Origin: Ichthyophis bannanicus
Lineage: Eukaryota; Chordata; Amphibia; Gymnophiona; Ichthyophiidae
DNA: 64,000 bases
Direction of reading: 5' to 3'
Assembly (NCBI GenBank): GCA_033557465.1
Contig: CM066033.1
Location: forward strand, 1,357,963,834-1,358,027,833
The notes under the pieces were generated by a model, which searched no databases, was not told where the DNA came from, and was given only the letters and a program-made list of their open reading frames with translations. The position numbers were made by a program, and so were the translations under genes. This document shows positions 12,271-23,582 of the stretch, piece by piece; positions within the stretch are counted from its first letter, which is position 1, and each line of letters begins with the position of its first letter.

Positions 12271-14099
12271 CTGCCGGTGGCCATTTTATTGGCGTCGGTA
12301 TTTGTGCTTTTTCCCGCGGCGGCTTCTCAGGAGCCGCTTTCAAGAGGGATTTTATTTTCTTCCTTCGTTTTAGATTGGTTTTTGACGTTGGGTATTTCTG
12401 TTTGCTCCATTTTGGGGCAGGGCCTCTCCGGCGTACCTCCTGCCTCGGAAGCAGGCCTCTCCAACCGTTTAATTATGGCGGGAACTCCCACCCGGGCTAA
12501 TACTGTTCCTGTAGCCTTCCTGCACAGTCAGGTCAGTTGAGCTCTATAGTCTCTGGTTCAGACCGCAACCATGGCTTAAAACCGGGTACTAGTTAATCTT
12601 TTAAACTGCGGTTTCACTATCCTTGGCTCCTCAGGATAAGCCTGCTAAGGGACATCCCTCTGCAGTCACAGCGGCGGTTTTTAAGGTCAGAAGCTCCTTC
12701 ACCCTCTAGTGCTAAAGAGGCTCCAGTGAAACTTGTTTCAGCTATTTTTTTCGGCCTCACAAGATCCAGAATAGGTTCATGGGGCTGTTTTTCTCATCTT
12801 ATTTTCACTACTGAAAGGCATAATGTGCCTCACACTATGTAAGCAAGTAAGCTTTGGGCCATTGGTATAAAGCATTTTCAAGTGCTGGCAGGATATACTA
12901 TGATCTCTTCAGCACAAGGTTTCTACACTTGGAATCAATAACCATTTTCAGATTCTTAGGCATTTTTACTATGACCACACTGAGGTTCCATTCATTTACT
13001 ACAATCTCAGGGGTGATGCAGCCATCAGCTTCCTGCTTTTCTGGCTGGACTTTCCCTTCTGGCATTATGGTAACAGGTCTATGGTGTGGAGCACAATGTT
13101 TTCGTAAAATGCTGGGGTCGAGTTCTAAATGACGCATCTCAGAACCGTCTCCACTGTCTTGCATATTATCTTAACAGGAATAATAAATTGAATAGGTCCA
13201 AGGTGCTTTCACCTTGGGGCACACAGCAATGGTTTTTACTTGTTTTCACTGACTCAATTTCATCTGAGTATCTCCACATAGGCTGTATTGTAAGTGGAAA
13301 AATCCCACGGATTGCGTAACTTATCCTGAATATATTCCGCTTTAGGGGTATGGTTGGTGCTCTTATTTGGCCTTTTCATTATATAACATTACACACTCCA
13401 GAGTCCAATTGACAAGGCTGTACCATCTTTTTCAGTCTAAAATTCGCAAATTAATTTTGCCCTTTTCTTTGGAATAGTACCAGGGTACTCTTGAGGAAAT
13501 TGCATCAATACTAGGCAAGTCTGCATCGTCTTACTCTGATATCTCTTCAGACGTCTGCAGCTTACTTGCTATATTCAGCTTCCTGCTTGATAGCACTCCC
13601 TTACCAACCGTTCATGGCCACCACATAGCTGACTTGTTTCCCACAGGTGGGGGACTACTACACAAAGGCCCATTTCCAACCTGTCCCTTACAATTACCTG
13701 CTCTGGCACCTAAAATTGGCAATGTGCTTCACAATCTTCCTCTCTGATACTGTTTGGCCAGATTAGCCACAGCAAGGAGTGTGGATAATAATTTCCTTAC
13801 GGGAAACTATTAATATATGTGTTTATCTGCAGGACGGGTAGGATCTTTGCTGAGCACCATTTCCACAGAGGAATAGCCATGGGCCTGGCTAAACAGCTTT
13901 ATTGGCTTAATGTTTGGAAGTATGATTTCAACTGATGTGTTTTTATAGGATACCTGATAGTGCTGTAGATATGGTGGTTGGATTTCACTCTCAAATTTCA
14001 TGGTACGGAGGCTTAGAGGGCAACAACGACTGAAGGCTAGCTTAAAGCTCAAGGTTCTCCTTGGATTCCTAAGGCCTTTGTACTTCGGCCGGAGCAGCA

Positions 14100-14223
14100 C
14101 CATTTTTGCTCCGTTTTACGGGGCATGAGAGTCATTTAATGTAAATGACTGTTCAATGTAAACCGCGCTGATGTCTAATAGTGCGGTATATAAGAATTGT
14201 TAATAATAAATAAATAAATAAAT
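14100..14223 (+). repeat. L2-like 3' tail inside the DIRS element
   Basis: 'GTAAACCGCGCTGATGTC...GTGCGGTATATAAGAATTG' is followed by an AATAAATAAATAAATAAA run. This is the same tail layout as 1404-1475. It is a short insertion or a captured 3' end within the DIRS interior and lies just upstream of the pol remnant at 14338. Confidence 0.6.
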
Positions 14224-14337
14224 TTCAGCTTTCCGCTTTTTCTGGTTGGCCTGGCTGCGACGACCCGCACCTTCCTACCAACATTCCAGTTCTTTCTAAC
14301 GGGCTATGGAGCTTCCGATGACGTCAGCTACTCACTG

Positions 14338-14906
14338 ATGGTAGTAGTGGCAGTGGCCTTACGGAGAGGGGGCATTTTTTTCGTGCTCCCTTACCTCTTA
14401 GCGTTGTCAGCTGCGCATGTGGCAGGCGAGCAAAATGTGCAGGCAGCTTTTCTCTGTCGCAATACCCTCGATCCCGGAGGATGGGAGTTGAACCTTGCAG
14501 TGTTTCCCGAACTGGTAGTACGTTGGGGTCAGCTAGTGATGCATCTTATGGTGACGTTCGGCATTGCAAAGACAAACCGTTTTTTTTCAGCAGACACAAA
14601 GAGCACATATCAGAAGGATTGAATGCTCTAGTACAACCTTGGCCATTGGACACTCTGTTGTATGGGTTCCCTCCTTGGCTGCTGTTGAGTCGGCTTATTC
14701 AACGCATAGCGGGTCATTGCAGATTGGTGATTCTGATTGCGCCAGATTGGCCGCGGCGTTCTTGGTATGCCGATCTCATGCGACTTTTGGTAGCTCCTCC
14801 TGGGCGCCTACTGGATCGGATCAAGCTCTTAAATCAGGGCTCAGTTCTCCTGCCACAAGTGGATCGTGTCTTGCTTCCGGCTTGGCTCTTGAGAGGGCTC
14901 GGTTAG
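14338..14906 (+). pseudogene. DIRS pol remnant (RNase H-like region)
   Basis: Two overlapping frames carry the DIRS block that follows the RT. 14338-14622 holds 'FPELVVRWGQ' and 'GIAKTNRFFSADTKSTYQ'. 14481-14906 continues with 'LNALVQPWPLDTLLYGFPPW', 'VILIAPDWPRRSWYADLMRL' and a Leu-rich end. These match the usual 'VDLMAT...K..RFFS' and 'A.P.WP.Q.WY' features of DIRS and Ngaro pol proteins, from family knowledge. The switch of frame near 14580 and missing upstream RT make it non-functional. Confidence 0.65.
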
Positions 14907-15671
14907 GCATGAGGGTTATGCGGCTTCATAAGTAGCTCCTTACTTCGGTCTAGAAGGCCGGGAACTTCTCTCGCATATGTGCGGGTGTGGAAGGGTTTTT
15001 TTTTGAGCATTGGTATAACCAACGTATTTTTCTTCCGGCTCTAACTATTTACCACAATTACTTTTATTTCTCCAAGAGGAATTAGCGAAAGGTTTGGCAC
15101 TTCATACTCTTAAGGTGCATTTAACAGCGCTTACCTGTTTTTAGAGCTTTGGGGCAGAATGGCTTCCACTTGGCCCAACTTACGCCATTTCACATCTGCA
15201 GTAGCATTTTTCCAGCAGTTCAATTCTTTGAATTGCGGTGGGAGGCGTTACTAGATCTTCTTTTCGTCCGCGTAGCCATTTCTCCCTCAAAGGACTCTTG
15301 GGAATTGCCCTTCGGGGTGGCTTTCTGTTCCTCGTCCTAAGGGTTAGGTCTACCTGTCTGCCTTCTCGGGCAACAGGGGACTGTTATGGATGGTTCCCTC
15401 CTTGCTTCCAAAACTCTTCTCGGCTTTCTATATCGCTGAATCGCTCTCTCCCCTCTGTTGGGATCGTGGCCGATTCTTCCACTGTCGACGGTCTACGCAG
15501 GCTGCAGAAATACCTCCTACCGACTGCGTCTTCAGGGGGTCGGAGCATTAATTTCTTTGCCGGATCTACGTCAGCTGCGGCCGCTTCTCCGTCCTCCCTG
15601 GCTAGTTCGGTGAAACTCGTGATTGGGGTGTCCTTTCGGAACATAAAGTAGCTTCCTCCGGGGGAGTCTTT

Positions 15672-15930
15672 GTGCTTGTTCTACCCGCGGTCCAGAGGCG
15701 TTTGGGTGGCGTCTCTTCCCTTCAGACCGGTGATTTTTTCTTGGGCGGCTACGTGGTCGGCGCATCTCCCGTTTGCGGAACATTGCAGGCAGGAGATCTT
15801 GACAGACGGTCGTGCCTGCCCGAAGGCGTTTTTTCCGCCCTAGCGGGCCTATTCGGTCCCTCCCGTGGTTGGGTACTGCTTTGGTACGTCCCACTTGTTC
15901 CTGGACGGGCCCGGAGAGACGATAAGGAAA
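15672..15930 (+). pseudogene. DIRS tyrosine recombinase, C-terminal remnant
   Basis: In the frame through 15730-15830, 'FSWAATWSAHLPFAEHCRQ' resembles the end of DIRS recombinases, where a W.S..TF..HY motif holds the nucleophilic tyrosine. Here the codon at 15784-15786 is TGC (Cys) where Tyr is expected, and the frame is shifted or stopped on both sides. A second frame reads 'LFGPSRGWVLLWYVPLVPGR' into the internal complementary region. The upstream catalytic Arg/His boxes were not recognised, so the call rests on position and this motif. Confidence 0.5.
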
Positions 15931-15991
15931 CAGAAATTAGACCTTACCTGCTAATTGTCTTTCCTAGAGCTCTCTCCGGGCCCGTCCAGGA
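15889..15991. repeat. DIRS internal complementary region
   Basis: Its reverse complement joins the element's right end (GGACGGGCCCGGAGAGAGCT through the TCTAATTTCTGTTT block, as at 16430-16488) to its left end (CCTTATCGTCTCTCCGGG, as at 11317-11345). DIRS elements use this segment as the template that completes the ends of a circular cDNA intermediate. It overlaps the end of the recombinase frame, the usual position. Confidence 0.8.
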
Positions 15992-16330
15992 CCCACCCAG
16001 GTTTTTGGTCATATTTCAGTGTGGCGCGGGAGTCTCTGGATACTCTGCGGATAGTGACGAAGTCCGCACCAGGAGTTCTAGAGTGTGGTTTCGGTTCTTG
16101 TTCAAGAGTTGCCTTTTTACCTTGTTGGTTATTCTGTGCTAGAAAAGAAAAAAAAAAAAAAGAGCGAACTTGACGTTTTTGCCTGTTAAGTCAGATAGCA
16201 GCGGCGCTGCTCTGAGTTCGTTCTTCCTCTCAGCCTCACTACAAGCTACTGTGTTTTGTTCTCTTCACTATTTTTGTTTCGTGTCTTTTGATCATGGGGC
16301 ACTACTCTTCATCTGCTTTGTTAAGGTTAG

Positions 16331-16488
16331 ACTGAGTATGGCCAGCAGAGGGAGCCAGATGCCAGCTCTTCAAAGTTTGAGATATCAGTCCTCAGTTGCT
16401 GAAGGGGATTGACAACGCACTTGTTCCTGGACGGGCCCGGAGAGAGCTCTAGGAAAGACAATTAGCAGGTAAGGTCTAATTTCTGTTT
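16331..16488 (-). repeat. DIRS right inverted terminal repeat
   Basis: Positions 16331-16447 are the reverse complement of 11324-11441. The outermost 40 bases (16448-16488, 'GAGCTCTAGG...TTCTGTTT') extend past the shared repeat and are found again in the internal complementary region. Such unequal ends, with an extension on one side, are normal for DIRS elements. Confidence 0.8.
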
Positions 16489-16804
16489 TTCTTTGTTTCT
16501 TGCTCATTTTCTGTTTGTTTCTGATTCTTGGTTAATTTGTTTAGATTATAAAAATATAAAATTAAAAAATAATAAATTTTTGAAGTCAGTTTAGCAGGAA
16601 GCACCAATGCCCAGAAAAATCATAAGCTGTCGGTCTCCACACCAGCGACATTACTTCGAACAGGATTATTGTGAGTTACAGGACTATTTAACTCAAGCAT
16701 AGTCTATTAAAACAATGGCATCAGTCACTGTTTGGCACGCATAAATCCAGCATTTACCCATGTTATTTGCGATTTTACAACCAAAGCATGTAAACATTGG
16801 CACT

Positions 16805-17098
16805 TGCACCCATAGGTGGTGAATTTTAGAAAATTGGACAGCCCAACTCAAGACAAACCTATTTAGTATTGCCTACGACGTTGACTTACCCCCGACCCGC
16901 CAGGCTACTGATTTTCCTCTACGTTCGTTTGCTGTCCTTGCTGCTGTTTTTTGTGAGATTTCCTGTCTAATCCAAAGCGTTCTTTTCAGAGTTTCTTATT
17001 ATTGTTGTTTAAATTGTTAACTGCTCTGCTGTCCCCACTTAGGGCACTATATCAAGTTCTAATAAATGAAATGAAATTAAATTAAATAAAAGGCACAT
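16805..17098 (+). mobile_element. L2-like LINE 3' end
   Basis: The plus strand encodes 'AQLKTNLFSIAYD', the ORF2 C-terminal tail seen in the other L2 copies, at about 16827-16870. About 200 bp later come 'GGGCACTATATCAAGTTC' and an AAATGAAATTAAATT-type tail. It is heavily 5'-truncated and old. Confidence 0.6.
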
Positions 17099-17639
17099 TT
17101 TAGAAAAGACATTGAGATCAGAATTGAGACATCGGGGTTGCAATGTTTACAATTGTGGAAGAATTTGAAGCCATTTGTAAAATACCAGAAAGAAAGTTCA
17201 GGGGTGTACGCGGAAGAGCCGTTCTACCAGCCTACGTGTTGAAAAAAATAATGGAGAAAACACAGACATAGACGTGGAAACCGATATTTTGCAACTTGCA
17301 CATGTATGTGCCGCGTGCTTACACGTGCATGACAGCCATTTTGCAAGCTGGCCACTTTTTCTAATTTCAAAGTAAGCAAACAATGGATGATTAAGGAGGA
17401 TAATCTCCTTAATCTCCCCCTGTTAAATGACTGGCCAAATTGAACATTTTTTTAAAAACCTAAATGGGCCAGGTAGCAGGTATAAATCCCGACAGAGATA
17501 TTTTTGGTCATATACATGTATATTTTTGACCCACCCTGGCCATACCCTAACCACGGGTCCACCACAAAAAAGCACAAAACCACGTGAAATGAAAGAACCC
17601 AGTCCAAAAATGTGGTAAAAAGGAAATACAGAGCTATTT

Positions 17640-18260
17640 TATTGTACAAAATTGGAGAGGCCGCGCGGCAGGGTCCCGGCGGCCGGCGGTAACCGGGCGG
17701 GAGGCCCGGCGCTGGGACCCTGCTCACGGTATCGTGCGTGGGCGGCTGTTTTGGGAGGAGGGGGGTGCATTGTTTGAAAGCATTGGCTTGCCGGTGAGTG
17801 ACAGCCGTGCAAGCCAATGGTAAGCGCCGGTCCGGGGGAACTATGGGAGAGGTGCACGTTGCGTCTCTCTCTGGCACTGGGGACAGAAGAAGGTGCAGGG
17901 TTTTTGCTACCCACCCTCCCGCCCGTTCTGGGGCACGGGGGCATATTGGTATGGGTTGTCGCAGCTGGGGGGGCAGGATCCCGGAGGTTTCCGGGGTCCG
18001 GAGCCTTTAAATGGAATTGGGGCGGGGGCGGTTGCCCCCAACCCGGATGACCCCTTGCCGGCCTTTGCTAGTAATATGGCAAGGCTGGGGAAAAGGGGGG
18101 TGGGCGTTTGCCGCTGGCTCGGCCGTGGCGGGAGTGGAATGAGGTCATCTTGCTAGTGGTATGGCGGGTGATGGCTCATTCCGCTCGTTGGTTATGATTA
18201 AGGAGTTTATATTACAAGAAATTGTTTTGAATTTCCTGTTTTGTTAATAAAGCTGCGACC
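17640..18260. other. GC-rich segment ending in a poly(A)-type signal
   Basis: This roughly 500-bp stretch is far richer in G+C and CpG than its neighbours. Near its end AATAAAG (18246-18252) is followed by GT-rich DNA (18276-18295), the arrangement of a cleavage and polyadenylation site on the plus strand. Overlapping open frames on both strands come from the base composition, and none has a recognisable domain. It could be an LTR or the end of an unknown retroelement, but I find no second copy in the window. Confidence 0.3.
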
Positions 18261-18711
18261 ATATAAGCCCAAAAATTGTGTTGGTGTGTTTTGTATGGAG
18301 GTTTGAAGGTGTAGGAGGTGGGGGGGGGATGAGTATGTTGGTGGAAGGGAGGTGGGGATTCGAGCGGGTTAGCGCCGGATCCGACCTGCCTCGGTTATAC
18401 AGGGGTAAATGCCAAAGGGACCCGACATAGGCCATGTTTCGATTAAACTTTCATCAGAAGTAATCTGGCGTGCTCTGTAGGTAGTCTAGCCCATATATGA
18501 TATTCTTGTGAGCTCAGGAATTATCTTTATCTTCTTAGAGATTTTTCGTATATCTGAAAGCGCCATTTACATATGGACACCATTTCCTGTACTTCCATGT
18601 GGAATCGTGAATAAGGCTTCTAAAATAACCCCTAAAGGGTTTTTAATTCAAACATGAGCATAGCTTTACGCACCAGAGAGTCAAACACAACTGGCCCCTC
18701 AAAGACTGCTC

Positions 18712-18795
18712 TGAAATGCAATGTGTGCTTTTTAGTCAGTCCTGACTCCTGGCGACCCAGAAGCTCCTGGGTTTTCTTGGCAGTCACCGGAATCT
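18712..18795. repeat. Possible RTE/BovB-type 3' end fragment
   Basis: The words 'TAGTCAGTCCTGACTCCTGG' and then 'CTCCTGGGTTTTCTTGGCAG' resemble the 3' end shared by RTE-type LINEs and their SINEs. It is short, with no coding part, so the call is weak. Confidence 0.25.
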
Positions 18796-19496
18796 CTGTT
18801 TAAAAGAGCACTCAGTCGGCATGCCTGCCTTGTCGCAGATGTAAATGCCAAAGGTCACAATTTTTAATGTAGGTGTGCATTCTTATCATAAAACTGCAAA
18901 TACTTGTGACTTTGTGAGATTGTGGTAGACGTACACTGATCGTTTGCATATATAAACGCTGCTACGTACAAGTGAAATCCGGGAGGTCAAAGCCAGAATG
19001 TCTGAAAAAATTTCAGTCACATTCAGGTGCAGACGTGATTTCACAAACGTGGAGGTGCCTGATATGGATGTCTGTGGGGACATCTACATAGACAACCCCA
19101 GAACCATTCTGTAACTCCTAGCTGTCTAGGGGAGACTAATGGTTAGAGTAACAGGTTATAAAGAGGAAACTGGAGGGTTCAAAGCCCATTGCTGCTAACA
19201 CTGGAGTAGTGCCAAGTAGTGTGGATGATGGAGTGTTTTCTTCTCTACCCCTTCTGGATGTTTTTCAGCCAAAATAAGCACATAGAAACACGACAGCAGA
19301 AAAAGACCACATGGCCTATCTAGTCTGCCATAAGAACATAAGATATGCCATACTGGGTCAGACCAAGGTCCATCAAGCCCAGTATCCTGTTTCCAACAGT
19401 GGTCAATCTAAGTCGTACGTACCCAGCAGTTTCCCCAAAAGACACAGGCTCCACAATGCTTGTACTGGGTCAAGCATTGATATCCTGAGTCCCTTC

Positions 19497-22452
19497 TTAA
19501 TAATGGTTTATGGACCTTTCCTCCAGGAACTTGTCCAAACCTTTTTTAAACCCAGCTACACTAACAGCCTTTACTACATGCTCAGGTAACAAATTCCAGA
19601 GTTTGATTACACGTTGAGTGAAAAAATATTTTCTTTTATTAGTCTTAAATAGTTTACCCTGTAGCTTCATTGCATGTCCTCTAGTCTTTCTATATTCTGA
19701 TAAGGTAAACAATCGATCTACGTTTACCCGTTCCACTCCATTCATTAATTTATAGACTTCTATCATATCTCCCCTCAGCCGTCTCTTTTCCAGGTTAAAG
19801 AGCCCTAACCTTTTTAACCTTTCTTCATAGGAGTATACTTCCATCCCCTTTCCATTTTGGTGGCTCTTCTCTGTACCTTTTCTAATAACGCTATATCCTT
19901 TTTAAGATACAGCGACCAGTATTGCACACAATATTCAAGGTGCGGTCTCACCATCGAACGGTATAGAGGCATTATAATATCTTTTGTTTTATTTTCCATT
20001 CCTTTCCTTATGATACCTAGCATTCTATTTGCTCTCTTGGCTGCCGCTGCACACTGGGCCGAGGGTTTTAACATGTTGTCCACAATGACGCCTAAATCTT
20101 TTTAATGGGTGGTGGTTCCTAATGTGGAACCTTCCATCGTGTAACCATAGTTTGGGTTGTTCTTCCCTAGGTGCATAACTTTGCACTTGTCCACATTAAA
20201 TTTCATCTGCCATTTTGATGCCCAGTCTTCCAATTTATCAAGTTCCTCTTGCAATTTTCCCACAATCCTCTTGGGTTTTAACAACTTTAAATAGTTTTGT
20301 GTCATCTGCAAATTTGATAACCTCACTCATTATTCCACTTTCCAGGTCATTTATGAATATGTCAAAAAGCAGCGGACCCAGCACAGATCCCTGGGGTACA
20401 CCACTATTCACCTTTCTCCACTGGGAAAATTGGCCATTTAGCCCAACCCTCTGCTTTCTATCTTTTAACCAGTTCTTGATCCATAGTAGTACACTGCCTC
20501 CTATCCCATGACTCTTTAGTTTTGCCAAAAGTCTCTGATGAGGGACCTTGTCAAAGGCTTTCTGAAAGTCCAGATACACTATATCAACCGACTCACCTTT
20601 GTCCACCTGTTTATTCACACTTTCAAAAAAAACATAACAGATTAGTAATACAAGATCTTCCTTGTCTAAAGCCATGTTGGCTGTCTCCCATTAGGCCATG
20701 ACTATCTACATGCTGAGTAATTTTAATCTTTATGATGGTTTCTACCATTTTTCCCGATACTGACGTCAGGCTCACCGGTCTGTAGTTTCCCGGATCACCC
20801 CTGGAACCCTTCTTAAAAATTGGTGTTACATTGGCAATCCTCCAATCTTCAGGTATTAGAGATGATTTTAATGATAGTTCAGAGATTACTAATAGCAGGT
20901 CTGCAATCTCATATTTCAGTTCTTTCAACACCCTTGGATGTATAGCATCCGGCCCAGGTGATTTGCTACTCTTCAGTTTATCTAATAGTTGTAATACATC
21001 TTCCCGATGTATCGATATTTCCTTCAATTCTTCCGCACCTTTAAATACCACTTCAGTCATGGGTAACATCCCTACATCTTCCTCAGTAAACACCGAAGCA
21101 AAGAATTCATTCAGTCTCTCCGCTATCTCCTTGTCGCCTCTTAGTGCCCCTTTAACTCCTCTATCATCTAATGGTCCAACCAACTCTCTCACAGGTTTTT
21201 TGCTCCGAATGTACTTGAAAAAATCTTTATTCCGCATTTTTGCTTCCGCAGCAAGCTTCTTCTCAAATTCTCCCTTTGCCTTCTTTATCAATGCCTTGCA
21301 TTTGACCTGCCAGTGCTTGTGCTGTTTCCAGGTTTCGTCGTTTGGCTCTTTTTTCCATTTCCTGAAAGATGCTTTTTTGGCAACAACAGCCTCTCTGATG
21401 TCACCTTTAAACCATGCTGGCAGTTTTTTGGACTTCCTTCCACTTTTCTTAAAGGGTGGAATACAGCTGGTCTGGGCTTCCAAGATAGCATTTTTCAACA
21501 ACACACAAGCTTGATGGAAGTCTTCAACCTTTGAAACTGCTCCTTTTAGTTTTTAATTAACTATTTTCCTCATTTTATCATAGGCTCCCTTTCGAAAGTT
21601 AAAAGGTAGTACTGTGGATTTCCTTACTGTCCCTCCTCCACTAATTAAATCAAAGGCAATCATGCTATGATCACTATTGCCAAGTGGCCCCAGATCTTGC
21701 ACTAGATCTGGTTTTCCACTAAGGACTAGGTCTAATATGGCTTCCCCTCTGGTCGGTTCATCAACCAGCTGCTCCAAGAAGCAGTCATTTATGTCATCTA
21801 GGAACTTTATCTCCATAGCATGTCCTGCCGTGACACTGACCCAGTCGATACCGGGGTAATTGAAATCACCCATTATTATTACCGAGCTGTAACTTTTGTT
21901 AGCTTCCTTGATTTCTTTGAGCATTTCATCATCCATTTGTTCATTCTGGCCAGGCGGTCGATAGTACACCCCCACTGCCATCGCCTTCCCCTTTTTACAT
22001 GGAATTTCAATCCATAGAGATTCTACAGCAAATTTTGTTTCCTGCAAAACTTTAATCCTTTCTGACTCAATGCCCTCTTTAACATAGAGTGCAACCCCTC
22101 CACCAATTTGATCAGCTCTATCATTACGATATAGTTTGTACCCAGGTATCACAGTGTCCCACTGGTTGTCCTCCTTCCACCATGTCTCTGATATTCCAAT
22201 CATATCTAACCTCTCATTTAGTGCTATATATTCTAACTCTCCCATCTTATTTTTTAGACTTCTAGCATTTGCATGCAAGCATTTTAGAGACTGGTTTTTA
22301 TTCATATTAATTTGGCATTTGGTAGACATAGGTAATTTGGGATCTTTAAGCTCTGTCTGCTCCATACTCGAGGTCATTTGGGCTACTTTACTCTTTTTTG
22401 GAAGCTCTCTGCTTTTGGTAGTATCCTTCAAGGATACATTCTTCAGAACCAT
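19497..22452 (-). pseudogene. CR1-A ORF2: AP endonuclease, reverse transcriptase, C-terminal domain
   Basis: 22452-21553 is an AP-type endonuclease with its key blocks: 'HANARSLKNK', 'ISETWW', 'YRPPG', 'MGDFNYPGIDW' and 'NSDHS'. An in-frame TAA (21553-21555) separates it from the RT frame 21504-20623 ('GPDAIHPRVLKEL', 'NYRPVSLTSV', 'QHGFRQGRSC'). A shift at an 8-base A/T run near 20625-20632 leads to 20675-20238 with 'DVVYLDFQKAFDKVPH'-type motif A, 'GVPQGSVLGP' and an intact FADDTK. Further breaks are an extra C near 20258, a TAA at 20100-20102 and an indel near 19850. The C-terminal frame 19497-19844 has '[17 protein letters not shown]'. All catalytic residues I can check are present, but the breaks make it inactive. 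Confidence 0.85.
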
Positions 22453-22487
22453 CCGTTCTTCGGCGACTGTCGACTTTCCCCTATTAT

Positions 22488-23408
22488 CTAGTTTAAAAGC
22501 TGCTCTATCTCCTTTTTAAAGGTTAATGCCAGCAGCCTGGTTCCATCCCGGTTAAGGTGAAGCCCATCCCTTCGGAAGAGCACCTCCTTTCCCCAGAATG
22601 TACCCCAGTTCCTAACAAATCCAAACCCCTCATCTCTGCACCATTGTCTCATCCACGCATTGAGACTCCGGAGCTCTGCCTGCCTTTTGGGTCCTGCACA
22701 TGGAACGGGAAGCATTTTGGAGAACGCTACCCTGGAAGTTCTGGATTTCAACTTCCTACCTAAAAGCCTAAATTTAGCCTCCAGAACCTCCCTACCACAT
22801 TTTCCTATGTCATTGGTACCGACATGTAGCAAGACAGCAGACTCCTCCCCAGCACTATCTAAGATCTTATCTAGGTGGCGCGTGAGGTCTGCTACCTTCG
22901 CACCAGGCAGGCATGTTACCAGGCGATCCTCACGTCCACCAGCCACCCAGCTATCTACATGCCTAATGATTGAATCACCAACTATAACGGCTGTCCTAAC
23001 CCTTCCCTCATGGGCACATGGCCCTGGAGAAACATCCTTGATGCGAGAGGGTTTTACATCACCTGGAGGACAGGTCCTAGTTACAGGATCACTTCCTGCC
23101 TCACCAGGGTGATGCTCTCCTGTCACGTGACCTCTCTCCTCCATGGCAACAGGGATGCTGCCAGACTGGAGGTGGGACTTCAGGACTATATCCCTGTAGG
23201 TCTCGTCTATGTACCTCTCTGTCTTTCTTATGTTTTCCAAGTCTGCTACTCTAGCCTCTAGAGAACGGACTCGTTCCCTGAGAGCAAAGAGCTCCTTGCA
23301 TCTAGTGCACACGTAAGACCTCTCACCAACTGGGAGAAAATCATACATGTGACACTCAATGCAAAAGACTGGAGAGCCCCCAGCTTGCTGCTGGACTGCT
23401 GTCTGCAT
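22488..23408 (-). CDS. CR1 ORF1 with SGNH-hydrolase (esterase) domain
   Basis: This is an intact 306-codon frame. Residues about 16-38 hold a zinc-ribbon-like pair of Cys knuckles (CIEC ... CTRC), followed by a charged coiled coil (about 40-65, 'ALRERVRSLEARVADLENI'). The C-terminal two thirds is an SGNH hydrolase: block I 'VGDSIIRHVD', the Asn-containing block 'LHVGTNDIG' and the late Asp-His block 'RDGLHLNRDG'. Esterase domains are known in ORF1 of CR1-superfamily elements; their substrate is not firmly known, and lipid or membrane contact has been proposed. It ends 36 bp before the ORF2 Met. The start is the first Met of the frame, close to the element's 5' end. Confidence 0.8.
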   Translation of the reverse strand: MQTAVQQQAGGSPVFCIECHMYDFLPVGERSYVCTRCKELFALRERVRSLEARVADLENIRKTERYIDETYRDIVLKSHLQSGSIPVAMEERGHVTGEHHPGEAGSDPVTRTCPPGDVKPSRIKDVSPGPCAHEGRVRTAVIVGDSIIRHVDSWVAGGREDRLVTCLPGAKVADLTRHLDKILDSAGEESAVLLHVGTNDIGKCGREVLEAKFRLLGRKLKSRTSRVAFSKMLPVPCAGPKRQAELRSLNAWMRQWCRDEGFGFVRNWGTFWGKEVLFRRDGLHLNRDGTRLLALTFKKEIEQLLN

Positions 23409-23582
23409 CTTAGTTTTAAGTTTTTGTTTAGATCTTTAAGTTCTTTACTTACTAAGTCTGCCCTTCTATATCAACCACTACAAGAGTTCTCTTTTTTCCT
23501 TTAGAGATCCTCTGTGTTTGTCCCATGCTTTTTTGAATTCAGATACTGTCTTCATCTCTAACACCTCCACTGGGAGACTATT

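Larger units (their letters stand above)
11314..16488 (+). mobile_element. DIRS-like tyrosine-recombinase retroelement
   Basis: The ends are inverted repeats: 11324-11441 is matched in reverse complement by about 16331-16447 with only a few differences. An internal segment (15889-15991) is complementary to both termini joined together, which is the internal complementary region diagnostic of DIRS elements. TTT is present at both borders (11314-11316 and 16486-16488), as expected for DIRS integration. Coding remains are an RNase H-like/pol block (14338-14906) and a tyrosine-recombinase C-terminus (15672-15930). Gag and RT were not recognised and may be deleted or too decayed. It is inserted in the 3' region of the HAL1-like retroposon. 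Confidence 0.8.
9834..16573 (+). mobile_element. L1-type ORF1-only (HAL1-like) retroposon, split by a DIRS element
   Basis: The 17 bp at 9817-9833 (AAATTTTTTAAAGTCAG) recur with two small changes at 16574-16589, directly after an A-rich tail (about 16535-16573). This is a TSD of the length expected for L1-type target-primed insertion. Removing the DIRS insertion (11314-16488) leaves about 1.57 kb: a leader, an L1-type ORF1 (about 9882-11159), a short 3' region and the A-rich tail. No endonuclease or RT sequence lies between the TSDs, so the element appears to be ORF1-only, as in mammalian HAL1 elements. It depended on another L1 for mobility. Confidence 0.7.
19330..23454 (-). mobile_element. 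Near-complete CR1-like LINE (subfamily A)
   Basis: This 4.1-kb minus-strand CR1 has an ORF1 (22488-23408), an ORF2 with endonuclease, RT and C-terminal domain (19497-22452), and the octamer-like 3' end (read on the minus strand ...'ATGTTCTTATGTTCTTAT'). AGTCTGCC flanks it on both sides. It lies inside CR1-B. Compared with the partial copy at 61085-62927, its defects are few: one stop between endonuclease and RT, and small indels. That makes it one of the younger LINEs here, although its left flank reaches ORF1 with only a short 5' leader. Confidence 0.85.

Noticed and set aside
17798..18156. Overlapping long frames on both strands in the GC-rich block
   Set aside because: They occur in several frames at once because of G+C bias and have no domain, conserved motif or clear start.
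20831..21514. 227-codon plus-strand frame
   Set aside because: It is the reverse-strand shadow of the CR1-A RT; the minus strand has the recognisable motifs. The same holds for 62581-63072.
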